A DNA stretch of 62,703 bases from assembly GCA_026399875.1 (NCBI GenBank), contig JAPLQF010000005.1:1-62703 (forward strand), in the 5' to 3' direction. The DNA comes from Burkholderiales bacterium. GTDB lineage: Bacteria > Pseudomonadota > Gammaproteobacteria > Burkholderiales > Burkholderiaceae_E. The position numbers were made by a program, and so were the translations under genes. The notes below the pieces were generated by a model that did not search any database, had not been told where the DNA came from, and was given only the letters and a program-made list of their open reading frames with translations. Positions 35,057 through 44,823 of the stretch are shown piece by piece; the first letter of the stretch is position 1, and every line of letters starts with the position of its first letter.

Positions 35057-36340
35057 ATGAGCCCCCTTGCACACCCCCCTCTGTCGTCGTCCGGGACGAT
35101 GGGTGACGTCCAGGCCTTCTACGAGCGCTACCCCTATCCCGGGCCGGTCGACAGCCTCGACCAGTACCGCCAGCTGTGGGCCGACCCGCAGCGGCGACGC
35201 GCTGACCATCATCTGTTCCAGCCTGCGCTGCCCTTCCGAGAGGACCCCTCGATCCTGATCGCCGGCTGCGGCACCTCGCAGGCGGCCAAGCACGCGGTCC
35301 GATGGCCCGCAGCGCAGGTGACTGGCATCGACTTCAGCGCCACCAGCGTGCGCTGCACCGAAGAACTCAAGCACAGGTACCGGCTTGACAACCTGCAGTT
35401 GCACCAGCTTCCGGTCGAGCGCGTGGGTGAGCTCGGCATGCAGTTCGACCAGATTGTCTGCACCGGCGTGCTGCACCACCTGGTCGACCCCGTCGCAGGC
35501 CTGCAAGCGCTGCGCAGCGTGCTCAAACCCGACGGCGTGATGCACCTGATGGTGTATGCCCCCTACGGCCGCACCGGGATCTACCTGCTGCAGGACTTCT
35601 GCCGGCGCATCGGGGTGCCGGCCACCGAAGCGGGCATCGCCGAGCTGATGATCGCGATGAAGTCATTGCCGCCCGGCCATCCGCTGGAGCACCTGCTGCG
35701 CCAGGCACCCGACTTCAAGCATGCCGCAGCCGTGGCCGACGCGCTGCTCAATCCGCAGGACCGCGCCTACTCGGTTCCGCAGTTGTTCGAGTTCCTGGCC
35801 CAGGGAGGGCTGCGATTCGGCCGCTGGCTGAGTCAGGCGCCATACAGCCCACGCTGCGGCATGATGGCCAAGCTTCCCCAGGCAGACCGCATCGCCCGGT
35901 TGGCGGCCCCGGACCAGTTTGCCGCGGTCGAACTGTTCCGCGGCACGATGGTGACGCACAGTGTGGTGGCCTGCCGCGACGACCATCCGCACGGTGCGCC
36001 GTCGTCAGACCTGGCCGCGCATTCCGACAGCGCCTGGCGCGCCTGGGTCCCCATCCGCCTGCCGGACACGATCTGCGTGCAGGAACGCCTGCCGCCCGGC
36101 GCATCCGCCGTGCTGATCAACCGTACCCACACCTATCGCGACCTGGTGATGCCGATCGATGCCACCGAGAAGCGCCTGTTCGATCGGGTGGACGGCGTCC
36201 GAGCACTGGGTGAGATTGCTGACGACGTACCCCCCGCGATGGCGCGTGACTTCTTCGAGCGGCTGAGTTGGTGGGATCAGGTGGTTTTCGACCTCAGCCC
36301 GCAGCCGCCATGGCGGCAAGCCCCTGCTCGAGGTCCTTGA
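35057..36340 (+). CDS. Class I SAM-dependent methyltransferase
   Basis: This 427-residue protein starts with a FYERYPYPGPVD signature followed by motif I (ILIAGCGTSQAAKHA), VTGIDFSATSVRCTEEL, FDQIVCTGVLHHLVDP and LKPDGVMHLMVYAPYGR. After the Rossmann domain, about 200 C-terminal residues are unassigned. The ATG at 35057 is weakly supported by ribosome binding; Met15 at 35099 is an alternative. Its 3' end overlaps the convergent cystathionine lyase-like gene by 47 bases. The methyl acceptor is not identifiable. Confidence 0.82.
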   Translation: MSPLAHPPLSSSGTMGDVQAFYERYPYPGPVDSLDQYRQLWADPQRRRADHHLFQPALPFREDPSILIAGCGTSQAAKHAVRWPAAQVTGIDFSATSVRCTEELKHRYRLDNLQLHQLPVERVGELGMQFDQIVCTGVLHHLVDPVAGLQALRSVLKPDGVMHLMVYAPYGRTGIYLLQDFCRRIGVPATEAGIAELMIAMKSLPPGHPLEHLLRQAPDFKHAAAVADALLNPQDRAYSVPQLFEFLAQGGLRFGRWLSQAPYSPRCGMMAKLPQADRIARLAAPDQFAAVELFRGTMVTHSVVACRDDHPHGAPSSDLAAHSDSAWRAWVPIRLPDTICVQERLPPGASAVLINRTHTYRDLVMPIDATEKRLFDRVDGVRALGEIADDVPPAMARDFFERLSWWDQVVFDLSPQPPWRQAPARGP

Positions 36341-37571
36341 TCAGATCCTGCGCGTCTTCGAGCCCGCAGTGCAGCCGCACCAGCGGCCCGCCGGTCCAGG
36401 GACGCACGGTGCGCAGTGCGCTGATCTTGGCCGGCATGATCAGACTCTCGAAGCCACCCCATGAATAGCCGATCTTGAAGTGGTGACGTCGTTCGCACAG
36501 TGCGGCCAGCTGCGCGGGCGTGGCCGCCTTGAGCTCGAAGGAAAACAGGCCGCTTGATCCGAGGAAGTCGCGCTTGAAAAGCGCGTGCTGCGGATGCGAG
36601 GGCAGCGCCGGATGCAGCACGCTGGCCACCTCTGGGCGGCCCTGCAGCCAGCGCGCAACCGTAAGCGCAGTGGCTTCGTGCTGACGCATGCGGACCTGCG
36701 CAGTGCGCAGCCCGCGCAGCACCAGAAAGGCATCGTCGCCGCCGACGCAGATGCCCAGTTGACGCACCGCCTGCCACAGCGGCAGCCAGTGCTCCTCGCG
36801 CACGATGGCCGCGCCCATCAGCAGGTCGGCATGGCCGCCCCAGTATTTGGTGAGCGGCAGCAGTGAGACATCGACGCCCCAGTCGAAGGGTCGTGCCATC
36901 ACCGGCGAGGCCCAGGCGTTGTCGATCATCGAGATCACGCCGCGCGCACGGGCCACCCGACAGATCGCCGGCACATCCTGGATCTCGAAGGTATAGCTGC
37001 CCGGGCTTTCGAGGTAGACGACGCGGGTCTGCGGCGTGATCAGCGCGTCGATGCCGGCGCCGATATGCGGATCGAAAAACTCGGTGACCACGCCATAGCG
37101 CTCGAGCAGGGTGGTGGCAAAGGTGCGCGCCGGCCCGTAGACCGAGTCGCTCATCAGCACATGGTCGCCCGGCTTGCAGTAGGCAAGCAGTGCCACCGAG
37201 ATCGCGGCCAGCCCCGAGGGCATGATGGCCGCGCGACAGCGGTGCGGCGCGCCTTCGATTTCGGCCAGCGCATCCATGAGTGCCATGGTGGTCGGCGTGC
37301 CCGAAGTGGCGTAGGTGGTGCGATGCACCTCGCCCGCCATGGCGGCCGTGCCTTCGGCTTCGGCCAGTGCCAGCGTCTCGAAGAGCACGCTTGAGGCACG
37401 GGTGAGCGGCAGGTTGACCGTGGCGACCGGTCGGTCGAAGTGACGACCGGTGGAAACCAGTTGGGTGGCCTGCGGAGTGGCCGGGGAGGTGGCCTGCGAC
37501 GGGGTCGCAGGGCCTTCGGAAGACTCGGATGCCGAGTCGGGCGATTTGGGTGATTCGGATTGAGGGCTCAT
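36294..37571 (-). CDS. metC: Cystathionine beta-lyase / Cys-Met metabolism PLP enzyme
   Basis: This 425-residue protein has PLP-fold motifs of the Cys/Met family: GTPTTMALMDALAEIEG, MPSGLAAISVALLAYCKPGDHVL, DSVYGPAR, DNAWASP and LLPLTKYWGGHADLLMGA with the PLP lysine. SGLFSFELK and the HHFKIGYSWGGFESL C-terminal segment favour cystathionine beta-lyase, which releases homocysteine. A Ser/Pro/Thr-rich tail of about 35 residues lies at the N-terminus and is unlike the family. Single gene. Confidence 0.9.
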   Translation of the reverse strand: MSPQSESPKSPDSASESSEGPATPSQATSPATPQATQLVSTGRHFDRPVATVNLPLTRASSVLFETLALAEAEGTAAMAGEVHRTTYATSGTPTTMALMDALAEIEGAPHRCRAAIMPSGLAAISVALLAYCKPGDHVLMSDSVYGPARTFATTLLERYGVVTEFFDPHIGAGIDALITPQTRVVYLESPGSYTFEIQDVPAICRVARARGVISMIDNAWASPVMARPFDWGVDVSLLPLTKYWGGHADLLMGAAIVREEHWLPLWQAVRQLGICVGGDDAFLVLRGLRTAQVRMRQHEATALTVARWLQGRPEVASVLHPALPSHPQHALFKRDFLGSSGLFSFELKAATPAQLAALCERRHHFKIGYSWGGFESLIMPAKISALRTVRPWTGGPLVRLHCGLEDAQDLIKDLEQGLAAMAAAG

Positions 37572-37623
37572 CGCCCGATTATAGGAGCCTCAGGCGGGGG
37601 CTTAGCCGATCGATGCCGGGCGA

Positions 37624-38835
37624 TCACTCGGCGGCGAGGGCGGCGGCGAGGGCGGCAGCGAGCTGACGCTGCTTTTCGCGCGAGCGCATCAGGGCCCTGT
37701 GCAGCTGGACGTAGAACACCGCAAAGACCACCATGATGACAGCCTGCGCAGCAGTGCTGTCGTAGTTGATAGCCCCTGCCACCACCGCACCGGCATGGAG
37801 CAGCCACAGAACCGGACTGCAGGCGCTGTTGGGTGCCTTGATCATCGAGGACATCTGATGCGGCTGGGTGGCCGGGCCGTCAAGGGTCATGCGCTGCGCG
37901 CGACGCATGGCCATCGAGATGAGCGAGGTATGCATGCGGGCTCGGACCAGCTGATGCAGATGCGACTGGTCGGGCTCCATGGCTTTGACCTGAGTCCGCG
38001 AGCGGCGCCAGATGGTGTAGAAGGTCTCCCAGACCGGCAGGGCCATGGCGGTCAGCCCAAACCAGGCACTGACTTGCGTGTGGCGCTGGATCAGCAGAAG
38101 CAGGATGGCCGAGGTGAGAAAGCCCAGCGCATAGGCGCCGCCGTCACCGGCAAACAGGCGCGGTCGCGGCCAGTTGAAGGGCAGCCAGCCGATGGTGGCC
38201 ACCGCCAGCAGCACCGCGAGCGCAAACACCTTCTGGTCGCCGAGTGTTGCGGCCACCCAGGCGATTGCCGCCAGCGTGATGAGCGCCACACCGGCCAGCA
38301 AGCCGTTCAGGCCATCAATAAGGTTATAAGCATTGGAGGCACCGACGCAGGCAAACACCGAGAAGGCGAGCGCCACGCCCCAGCTGGAAAAAAGCGGGTC
38401 GAGCATCGGCACGCCGATGCTCTCGAGCGCGAGGTCGCGAAATCGCAGCAGGATCATGCTGCCGAGCACGACCCACAACAGTCGAACCTTCGGGCTGACC
38501 TGCTTGGTGATGTCTTCGCCGAAGCCGATGATGACGATCGGCACCAGCCCCATCAGCAGCACGAAAGCGGTCGAGGGCGATACCGCAGGCGGCACGCCGC
38601 CGAACCACACCAGTTGCACGAGACCGGCGACAAAGCCCGAGACCACTGCCAGGCCACCGACCCGCGGAATGTTGTTGCTGTGAATCTTCTGCGGCAGGTT
38701 GAGCTGCGAATCACCGGTGAACCGGATGTGCCAGCGACGGGTGAGCACCAGCGCCAGAGCCACCATGAAGGACACCGACAGCGATGTGAGGGTTGCGGCG
38801 AGGATGTTTTGCAGGAGCGTGGAGGTCGAGGTCAT
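37624..38835 (-). CDS. WecA/MraY-type sugar-phosphate transferase (glycosyltransferase family 4)
   Basis: This 403-residue membrane enzyme attaches a sugar-1-phosphate to undecaprenyl phosphate. Ten or so helices surround the family motifs: IPRVGGLAVVSG, GFGEDITKQVSPKVRL, NAYNLIDGLNGLLAGV, LFAGDGGAYALGF and SHLHQLVRARMH. The ATG at 38835 begins the first helix; the frame is open for 114 codons upstream without support. Downstream of a 429-base gap from the exopolysaccharide cluster, it probably supplies the priming step. The C-terminus ends in an Ala-rich repeat. Confidence 0.88.
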   Translation of the reverse strand: MTSTSTLLQNILAATLTSLSVSFMVALALVLTRRWHIRFTGDSQLNLPQKIHSNNIPRVGGLAVVSGFVAGLVQLVWFGGVPPAVSPSTAFVLLMGLVPIVIIGFGEDITKQVSPKVRLLWVVLGSMILLRFRDLALESIGVPMLDPLFSSWGVALAFSVFACVGASNAYNLIDGLNGLLAGVALITLAAIAWVAATLGDQKVFALAVLLAVATIGWLPFNWPRPRLFAGDGGAYALGFLTSAILLLLIQRHTQVSAWFGLTAMALPVWETFYTIWRRSRTQVKAMEPDQSHLHQLVRARMHTSLISMAMRRAQRMTLDGPATQPHQMSSMIKAPNSACSPVLWLLHAGAVVAGAINYDSTAAQAVIMVVFAVFYVQLHRALMRSREKQRQLAAALAAALAAE

Positions 38836-39264
38836 GAGACGGTAGCCGGACAAATGTGTCAGTTCGATGGAGAAATTCTGACCTCGCGGCCACAGTGCCA
38901 ATCGCTCAAAAAGCCAATTGTTCACAGGTTTTTTCGGCGTGACGGGCCGACTTTTGAATCGATTCGATCTCAGCGGCGGGATCGGGCAGACCGGAGGCAG
39001 GGTGTGAAAAATCGGCGTGACAATGCGCGCGCAATGGGACTGTGAGGATGTGACGGAAGTCGCGCGGGGGTTGGCGCACGGGGCAATTCGAATCGACACT
39101 GCGATTGATCGAGCAAGGGTCGAAGCAATACAGTGTCGCTTGGCATCAACAAGGGCGAGAGCGGCCATCGAAAGCACGCCGTGCTGATTGCTGCGGGCTG
39201 CTATATCCGCTGGCTGCGGTGGGTGATTGCCAACAAAGTCCTCAGAGTTGGGCAGATCAACCGT
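38836..39264. other. Intergenic region within the exopolysaccharide locus
   Basis: These 429 bases hold no supported gene. The region should contain the promoter of the WecA-like gene (minus strand); a TTGGCA box with an AGAATT 16 bases later is the best pair I see, but it is weak. Confidence 0.4.
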
Positions 39265-40062
39265 TCACTCTGACACTCGACTGATTGTTTTTCCTGTGGC
39301 GGACAATTGACGAGCCAGGACCAATGCAACAAATCCGACCAGCCGCGTCTGGCGGCGAATTCGCCGCCAGGTGAAATCCCTCGACAGGCGATGAAGCCAC
39401 TCCAGTGAGAAGCGCATCATCCACTGCGGTGCCCGAGCAACTCGTCCCGAACAGAAATCAAGCGCCCCGCCATTGCCGAATGCCACCTGTACGTCGAGAC
39501 GATCGAAATGTTTTTCGATCCAGTCTTCCTGCATCGGATTGCCGAGACAGACCATCAGGAAAGTAGGGCGTGCCTGATTGATGGCATCGACCACTGACTC
39601 ATCGTTGTCGAAGTAGCCATCCATCGAACCGACCACCCGCAAGCCTGGATGCGTGCTCAGTAGCCTGGCGCGAGCCTCTTCGGCAACACCAGGCTTGCCT
39701 CCCAGCAGGAAAAGACTGTAACCACGTCGGGAACAGAGTTCAGCGAGCCGCTCGGTAAAGTCCGTGCCGGTTACTCGCTGCGGCAATCGACCACCACTGC
39801 GTCTGGCAGCCCAGACGATACCGATGCCATCCGCCAGGGTGTAGCGGGTCATCGCCAGATAGCGTCGAAGAAACGCCGACTTGCGCGACTCCATGACGAA
39901 TTCAGGGTTGGCGAAAGCGATCCGGAACCGCTCTCCTCTTGCAACTTCGCGATCAAGCCGCTCGATCAAAGTTGGCATCGTCAGTGCATCGAACCTGACG
40001 CCTAACACGGGTATCCGCTCTGTCACCGTGTCTGTTGCCTGACTCTCATGAGCGTCGCTCAT
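39265..40062 (-). CDS. WecG/TagA/CpsF family glycosyltransferase
   Basis: This 265-residue protein (272 if the GTG at 40083 is used) has the family core: IPVLGVRFDALTMP, ANPEFVMESRKSAFLRRYL, LADGIGIVWAARR, RVTGTDFTERLAELC, FLLGGKPGVAEEA, VCLGNPMQEDWIEKH and FGNGGALDFCSG. These enzymes add the second sugar, such as N-acetylmannosaminuronic acid, to a lipid-linked primer. It is the last gene of the continuous exopolysaccharide operon. Confidence 0.92.
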   Translation of the reverse strand: MSDAHESQATDTVTERIPVLGVRFDALTMPTLIERLDREVARGERFRIAFANPEFVMESRKSAFLRRYLAMTRYTLADGIGIVWAARRSGGRLPQRVTGTDFTERLAELCSRRGYSLFLLGGKPGVAEEARARLLSTHPGLRVVGSMDGYFDNDESVVDAINQARPTFLMVCLGNPMQEDWIEKHFDRLDVQVAFGNGGALDFCSGRVARAPQWMMRFSLEWLHRLSRDFTWRRIRRQTRLVGFVALVLARQLSATGKTISRVSE

Positions 40063-40233
40063 TTCCTCGCTGACTTTTTGCACGATCTACCCCAGCACGC
40101 GCGTCACTCGAACGCCAATTCGCCCATTGTTCTGCGCAACCGGCTGCAAAGTGCCAGGTGTCTCGCCCTGCGGCGGAATGCTCTGGACGAATGGTTGGGG
40201 AGCGGGATCACACACGACGAAAGCCGCAGACTC

Positions 40234-41478
40234 TCATCCCTGATAGATTTGCATCAGACCCGACAGGTGGCTGACTGGAGAGTATCTGGTCTCGTAGGCT
40301 TGCCGCGCGCCGGCGCCCAGCCTTGCCCGCAGACCAGTATCAGCAAGCAAACGACCGATGCAAGCGGCCGCATCGTCGACATTGCCCGCCTCATGCAGCA
40401 ACCCGCTCTCCTCAGTCCGAATCAGTTCCGGAAGGCCGCCAATTCTCGCTGCGACAATCGGCCGTGCCAGCGCCATGGCCTCAATCGCGGCAAGCGGCGC
40501 ATTCTCAAAACAGATTGACGGCAGCACGACGACGTCGGCTGACTCGACCCGCCGTCGAAGCGTCTCGCCGAATTCCGGCCCGACAATCTCGAGCCTGCCC
40601 TCAGGCAAATCGGCGGCAGCACGAATCAGCCACTCTCGCATCGGACCCGCACCAACAATGACAAGACGTGCACCGGACAAGCGCCTGGCGATTTCGGGAA
40701 GCAGCGCAACGCCCTTTTCTTCTGACAGCCGGCCAAAATAGAGGACCGTGCCCAGACCGGATTGGCAAATGTCACCCGAACCAGCCGAGTTGGCAGTCGA
40801 CTCGGGAAATGGATCGGGCGCGAAATTGGCCAGGACACGCGAGGCGTTAAGCACCTTCGGAATGGGTGTTCGTTCGAGCAGATACCGACTCGGGAAAACA
40901 AACTGTTTAATCGCAACCGTATCGCCGGCGAGATGCCGGCGGATCCCGAATTCGACGATCGAATACCCGGTCAGCGCCGCGGAGCCACCCACACACCGCT
41001 TGCTTAATGCAACGTCGAAGCTGCAACGCTCGAGTGTGCAGGGAGTGGCATCTCCAAAAACCCTGGAGGAGTTCAGGCACGACAGGTAATGGTCATGAAG
41101 GGTGGCGACGACGCGCACCCGGGCAAGCCGAAGCGCCACAAATAGCGCCGGCGACATTCGCTTGACTTTGTGGAGGTGAACCAGGTCTGGCCGTTCGCTT
41201 CGCAAGTATCGGAAAACGCGAAACGCAAGCCAGGGATCAAACAACCCGGCAGCCGCCATTCGGATCCGGGGGAAAACCCCCAGACGCTTGAGATCAGCAT
41301 AGCCTCGCAGCGAGATTCCCTGCACCTGCAAGCCCGACCACCCGGGGAACCGGGAAGAGAAGTCGCCGATGAGCCGCACTGTATGCCCGGCCTTCTCGAG
41401 CAATTCCGCCTGTGCGCAGGCAGCCTTTTCAGCACCGCCGGACGATGAGAACTCCTGTGCGATCACGACGACCTTCAC
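40234..41478 (-). CDS. GT4-family glycosyltransferase
   Basis: This 414-residue GT-B enzyme begins VKVVVIAQEFSSSGGAEKA and carries FGRLSEEKGVALLPEIA and the donor motif PSICFENAPLAAIEAMALARPIVA. The start is GTG, overlapping the stop of the polymerase gene (GTGA). Donor and acceptor sugars are unknown. Base composition is slightly lower in GC than in the flanking regions, as often in polysaccharide loci. Confidence 0.88.
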   Translation of the reverse strand: MKVVVIAQEFSSSGGAEKAACAQAELLEKAGHTVRLIGDFSSRFPGWSGLQVQGISLRGYADLKRLGVFPRIRMAAAGLFDPWLAFRVFRYLRSERPDLVHLHKVKRMSPALFVALRLARVRVVATLHDHYLSCLNSSRVFGDATPCTLERCSFDVALSKRCVGGSAALTGYSIVEFGIRRHLAGDTVAIKQFVFPSRYLLERTPIPKVLNASRVLANFAPDPFPESTANSAGSGDICQSGLGTVLYFGRLSEEKGVALLPEIARRLSGARLVIVGAGPMREWLIRAAADLPEGRLEIVGPEFGETLRRRVESADVVVLPSICFENAPLAAIEAMALARPIVAARIGGLPELIRTEESGLLHEAGNVDDAAACIGRLLADTGLRARLGAGARQAYETRYSPVSHLSGLMQIYQG

Positions 41479-42575
41479 ATCGCCCCCTTGATGAGGGCCG
41501 CAGATGGACGACGCCTTTCGGATACCAGGAGAAACGCCAGGTTCGCCAGCCAGAAATACTGAAGATCGACGATCGCATTGGCCAGGAGAAAGAGCACCAG
41601 AAGCGGCTTGTCGTGCCGGAGTATCAGGTAAAAGGCGAGAAAATAAGCAGCGACCATGACCAGTCCATGGTCGTAAAGGAGCGTCAGCCAGGCATTGTCG
41701 GTGAGCACGATCCAATCATGCGATCCGCGATTCATTCCGCCTGACAAGATCGCATGCACCGGTTCGCCAACCAGTGCGGCCGAGTAGTAACCGTATTTCA
41801 GGATACGGATGCTCTCCGCCAGGCCCCAGCCCTTGATCACGCTGTAGACCGAGACGATCGCAATCAGCAGGCCAACGATAAGTCCCCGGCTGAGCGCCCC
41901 TGAACCGCGGCAAAAAGAGAGAAACAACAGGCCAGCGATCGAGGAATAGGAAAATGTCAGCAGCAGTGACAGGTAGCCGGGCCACAGCCATGGCCCCCTC
42001 ACACCTGCTTCGCGCATCCCGTAAAGGACAACAGCAATATAGAGACCATATGCATTCGCGTTCAGTGTTGCGCCCTCGAAGCGCAGCAACTGCAAGCCGG
42101 CAATCGAGACATACTTGCCGCCGGCCTCCTCAAGCACCACCAGCGAAGGCACGGCGGTATAGACAAGGTGAAACGCATAGCCCACCAAACAAGGCCAAAG
42201 GTAGAGGTAACGGCGCGCGAAGCGTGGATTGACGCACGGCCGACGCAGGAACAGCCACGAACACACGGCAATCAGGATCGATGAGGCGAGCGTAAAGTCA
42301 GCGCGAACCATTGCCAGAAGTGCACAAGCCAACCAGAGCCCGACGGCAAGCAGATCGCTTCCTGCCAGACGCACACGCAACCTGAGCAAGGCGGCCAGCC
42401 CCAGCGTCACCATCACGCCGAATACCAGTGCTGCCTCGACGAAGACACCAATCCCTACGCTACCCACTCGGACAAAGTTGAGCCCGGCAAAGATGACAAG
42501 AAGAGACAGATACGCGCCCGACGACAAGCCACGCAGGTCTGTCGCGCCTGACACCCGCAACGGCAGTGCGCTCAT
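41475..42575 (-). CDS. Wzy-like exopolysaccharide polymerase
   Basis: This 366-residue protein has about eleven membrane helices with one larger periplasmic loop (about 275-305, GGMNRGSHDWIVLTDNAW), the layout of O-antigen polymerase/ligase proteins. Sequence conservation is low in this family, so the call rests on topology and position between glycosyltransferase genes. It overlaps both neighbours by four bases. Confidence 0.78.
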   Translation of the reverse strand: MSALPLRVSGATDLRGLSSGAYLSLLVIFAGLNFVRVGSVGIGVFVEAALVFGVMVTLGLAALLRLRVRLAGSDLLAVGLWLACALLAMVRADFTLASSILIAVCSWLFLRRPCVNPRFARRYLYLWPCLVGYAFHLVYTAVPSLVVLEEAGGKYVSIAGLQLLRFEGATLNANAYGLYIAVVLYGMREAGVRGPWLWPGYLSLLLTFSYSSIAGLLFLSFCRGSGALSRGLIVGLLIAIVSVYSVIKGWGLAESIRILKYGYYSAALVGEPVHAILSGGMNRGSHDWIVLTDNAWLTLLYDHGLVMVAAYFLAFYLILRHDKPLLVLFLLANAIVDLQYFWLANLAFLLVSERRRPSAALIKGAM

Positions 42576-43753
42576 AGGACCGATGGCTCCGGGGGCTGAT
42601 AAAGCGCGATGTATCGATCGGCGGCGGCCGACCAGTCATAGATACCGCGAACTGCCAGCCGACCGGCCGCAGCAAGATCGACTGCCCGAGCGGGAGCGCT
42701 TAGCAACTCGGAGATCGCATCGACCCATTCAAGGGCTCCATCGGCAATGATCACCTCGCGACCATGAGCGATCTGGATGCCCTCGACTGCAATCGGACTG
42801 GCAACCGTTGGGCGCGCTGCCGCGAGGCTTTCAAGAACCTTGTTCTTGATGCCGGACCCGCTGCGCAACGGCGCGACAACAATGTCCGCGCGCCCCAGCC
42901 ATTCAGCCACCGATGCCACCTCACCGGTCACCGCAATGTCATCCGACGCGAGCGACCGCAACGCGACGGACGGCTGCTTGCCGACAACTGCAAAGCGAAT
43001 ACCGGATACACGCGCTCGAAGTGCCGGCATGACCTGCTCGGCAAACCACCGCGCCGCCTCGTCGTTCGGCGGATAGTTCATCGCGCCGGTGAAAACGATC
43101 AATGGCCGTTCTGCGAAGCGTTGGAATCCGGGCAGCGAAAGCAACTCCAACGCGACCCCATTAGGCACGACATCGAGCCCTGCTGCCGACCGGCGGTAAT
43201 GTCGAACAATGTGATCACGATCGACAGCCGAGACCAGCGTGATCGGTTGCCTGGAGTCGAGCACGCGACGCTCCAGGCGTTCGACTGCGACCTTCTTGAT
43301 TCGCATTACGGCCGAATTCCGGACAGCAATCCTGCGCCCGTACAGCAAAGACCAACTGTCCCGCAGATCGAAGACGGTCGTTCGCGCAACACGGCCTGCG
43401 AGGTCGCGATAGTGAAGTGCCGGGAGACCATCGAGATGCACGGCATCGAAAGAACCCACGTCAAGCGAATCGAGCCATTCCAGCAGAGCTGTGCTTCGCG
43501 CGCTTCTGTAAAAGACCGGTTCAAGACGCAACGAGCATCCAAGGCGTGCCATTCGACCCGCGCCATCGGACGCAAAAAATCGCCAGTGGGCTTTCTGAAG
43601 CGCCGCAGGAATCTCTCCTTCAGGCTTGGCAAGCGGGCATGCAACGGTCAGCTTCACGCGCCCTGCGAGCTCGCGGATCAAATGATGACAGCGCACCCGC
43701 TCGCCGTCGTCGGGCGGCCATGGCAGGGTCGAGGGAATGTAGAGGACACGCAT
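42572..43753 (-). CDS. GT4-family glycosyltransferase (MRVLYIPSTLPWPP type)
   Basis: This 393-residue GT-B enzyme has STLPWPPDDGERVRCHHLIREL at the N-terminus, VPNGVALELLS, FTGAMNYPPNDEA and a donor-site region VAPLRSGSGIKNKVLESLAAARPTVAS. This pattern is frequent in glycosyltransferases of betaproteobacterial exopolysaccharide clusters. Start and stop overlap neighbouring genes. Specificity unknown. Confidence 0.9.
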   Translation of the reverse strand: MRVLYIPSTLPWPPDDGERVRCHHLIRELAGRVKLTVACPLAKPEGEIPAALQKAHWRFFASDGAGRMARLGCSLRLEPVFYRSARSTALLEWLDSLDVGSFDAVHLDGLPALHYRDLAGRVARTTVFDLRDSWSLLYGRRIAVRNSAVMRIKKVAVERLERRVLDSRQPITLVSAVDRDHIVRHYRRSAAGLDVVPNGVALELLSLPGFQRFAERPLIVFTGAMNYPPNDEAARWFAEQVMPALRARVSGIRFAVVGKQPSVALRSLASDDIAVTGEVASVAEWLGRADIVVAPLRSGSGIKNKVLESLAAARPTVASPIAVEGIQIAHGREVIIADGALEWVDAISELLSAPARAVDLAAAGRLAVRGIYDWSAAADRYIALYQPPEPSVL

Positions 43754-44823
43754 CAGGCGAGCAGCTCCGAATAAAGAGCAAGATGACGATCCCGTTGGCG
43801 CTCGATCGAAAAATCCTTTGCTCGCTCGACCATGACCGCAGGATCGAATCGCTCCGACGCGAATGCATCGCTCAGCTTTGCGGAAATGTCTGCAGCATCA
43901 CCCGGCCTGAATCGCAGTCCGACCGCCATCGAATCGACAATCTCGGCGGGACCTCCGCAGTCGGGCACAACAACCGGAACACCGCATGCAAGCGCCTCGA
44001 CGGTCACCATGCTGAACGACTCATACCGGGACGGGACGAGCAGCAGATCAAGCTGATTCAGGAAGGTGGCCGTGTCCGAGATGAAACCAGGCATCAGAAT
44101 CTCGAGATTCGGTACCTCGATGCGTGCGCGGACCACGACATCGCGCAGACCGGCGGCGTAAGCCAGATCCGCTTTTGAAGTGGGATCAGCATCACCGGCC
44201 AGTACCAGTTGAAAGCGTTGCTGAGGCGACGACGACGCCAATCGAACCATCCCCGCAATCGCCAGATCCTGGCCCTTGATCGGCTGCAGGCGCGCAAGTA
44301 CCCCAACTCGCAGATGGTCGCGCACACCAGTCGGTTGCCTTTGCACGCATGCATCCCGTGTCACCCCGCCAAGATGAATCGTCAGCTTCATCGGTTCTGG
44401 AAATGCACAGTGATCGGCAACGTCACGCGATACCGCGATCACGCGCTGCAGGTGTCGCGCCGCGGTACTGGCCCTGAGTCCCCAGGGTTTCTCCCATGGT
44501 CCGTGAACCGTCCACAAGAGCCGCGGATGTCCGAAAAGACCCGGCAGAACATGCAGCGAATAGGCATGGACGATATCGAATTGGTCCGCGATCCGAAGAA
44601 GCCGGTCATTGAAGCTGATCGGCACACCCTTGACCCATCGGCTCAGGCTACCCGGTAGGCGGCTGGTCCTGAGTCCGGCACGGGCGGCCTCCTCGAGCAG
44701 GCGTCCATCAGGTGCGATAACCGTCGTGCTGTGCATCGACGACAGCGACATCGCCAGGCGGAGGAGATTGGACTCACCGCCACCGAAAATTCGCTGGTCG
44801 GTGACGAATGCCAGTTCAGCCAT
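43753..44823 (-). CDS. GT4-family glycosyltransferase
   Basis: This 356-residue GT-B enzyme has FVTDQRIFGGGESNLLRLA at the N-terminus, HGPWEKPWGL, GVLARLQPIKGQDLAI and the donor motif PSRYESFSMVTVEALACGVPVV. The ATG at 44823 overlaps the pyruvyl transferase stop by 8 bases, and the stop shares TGATG with the next gene. Specificity unknown. Confidence 0.88.
   Translation of the reverse strand: MAELAFVTDQRIFGGGESNLLRLAMSLSSMHSTTVIAPDGRLLEEAARAGLRTSRLPGSLSRWVKGVPISFNDRLLRIADQFDIVHAYSLHVLPGLFGHPRLLWTVHGPWEKPWGLRASTAARHLQRVIAVSRDVADHCAFPEPMKLTIHLGGVTRDACVQRQPTGVRDHLRVGVLARLQPIKGQDLAIAGMVRLASSSPQQRFQLVLAGDADPTSKADLAYAAGLRDVVVRARIEVPNLEILMPGFISDTATFLNQLDLLLVPSRYESFSMVTVEALACGVPVVVPDCGGPAEIVDSMAVGLRFRPGDAADISAKLSDAFASERFDPAVMVERAKDFSIERQRDRHLALYSELLA

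Noticed and set aside
31704..35072. Two long minus-strand open frames opposite the maturase and sulfatase
   Set aside because: Both are complements of well-supported genes with intact catalytic motifs; they share no known domain.
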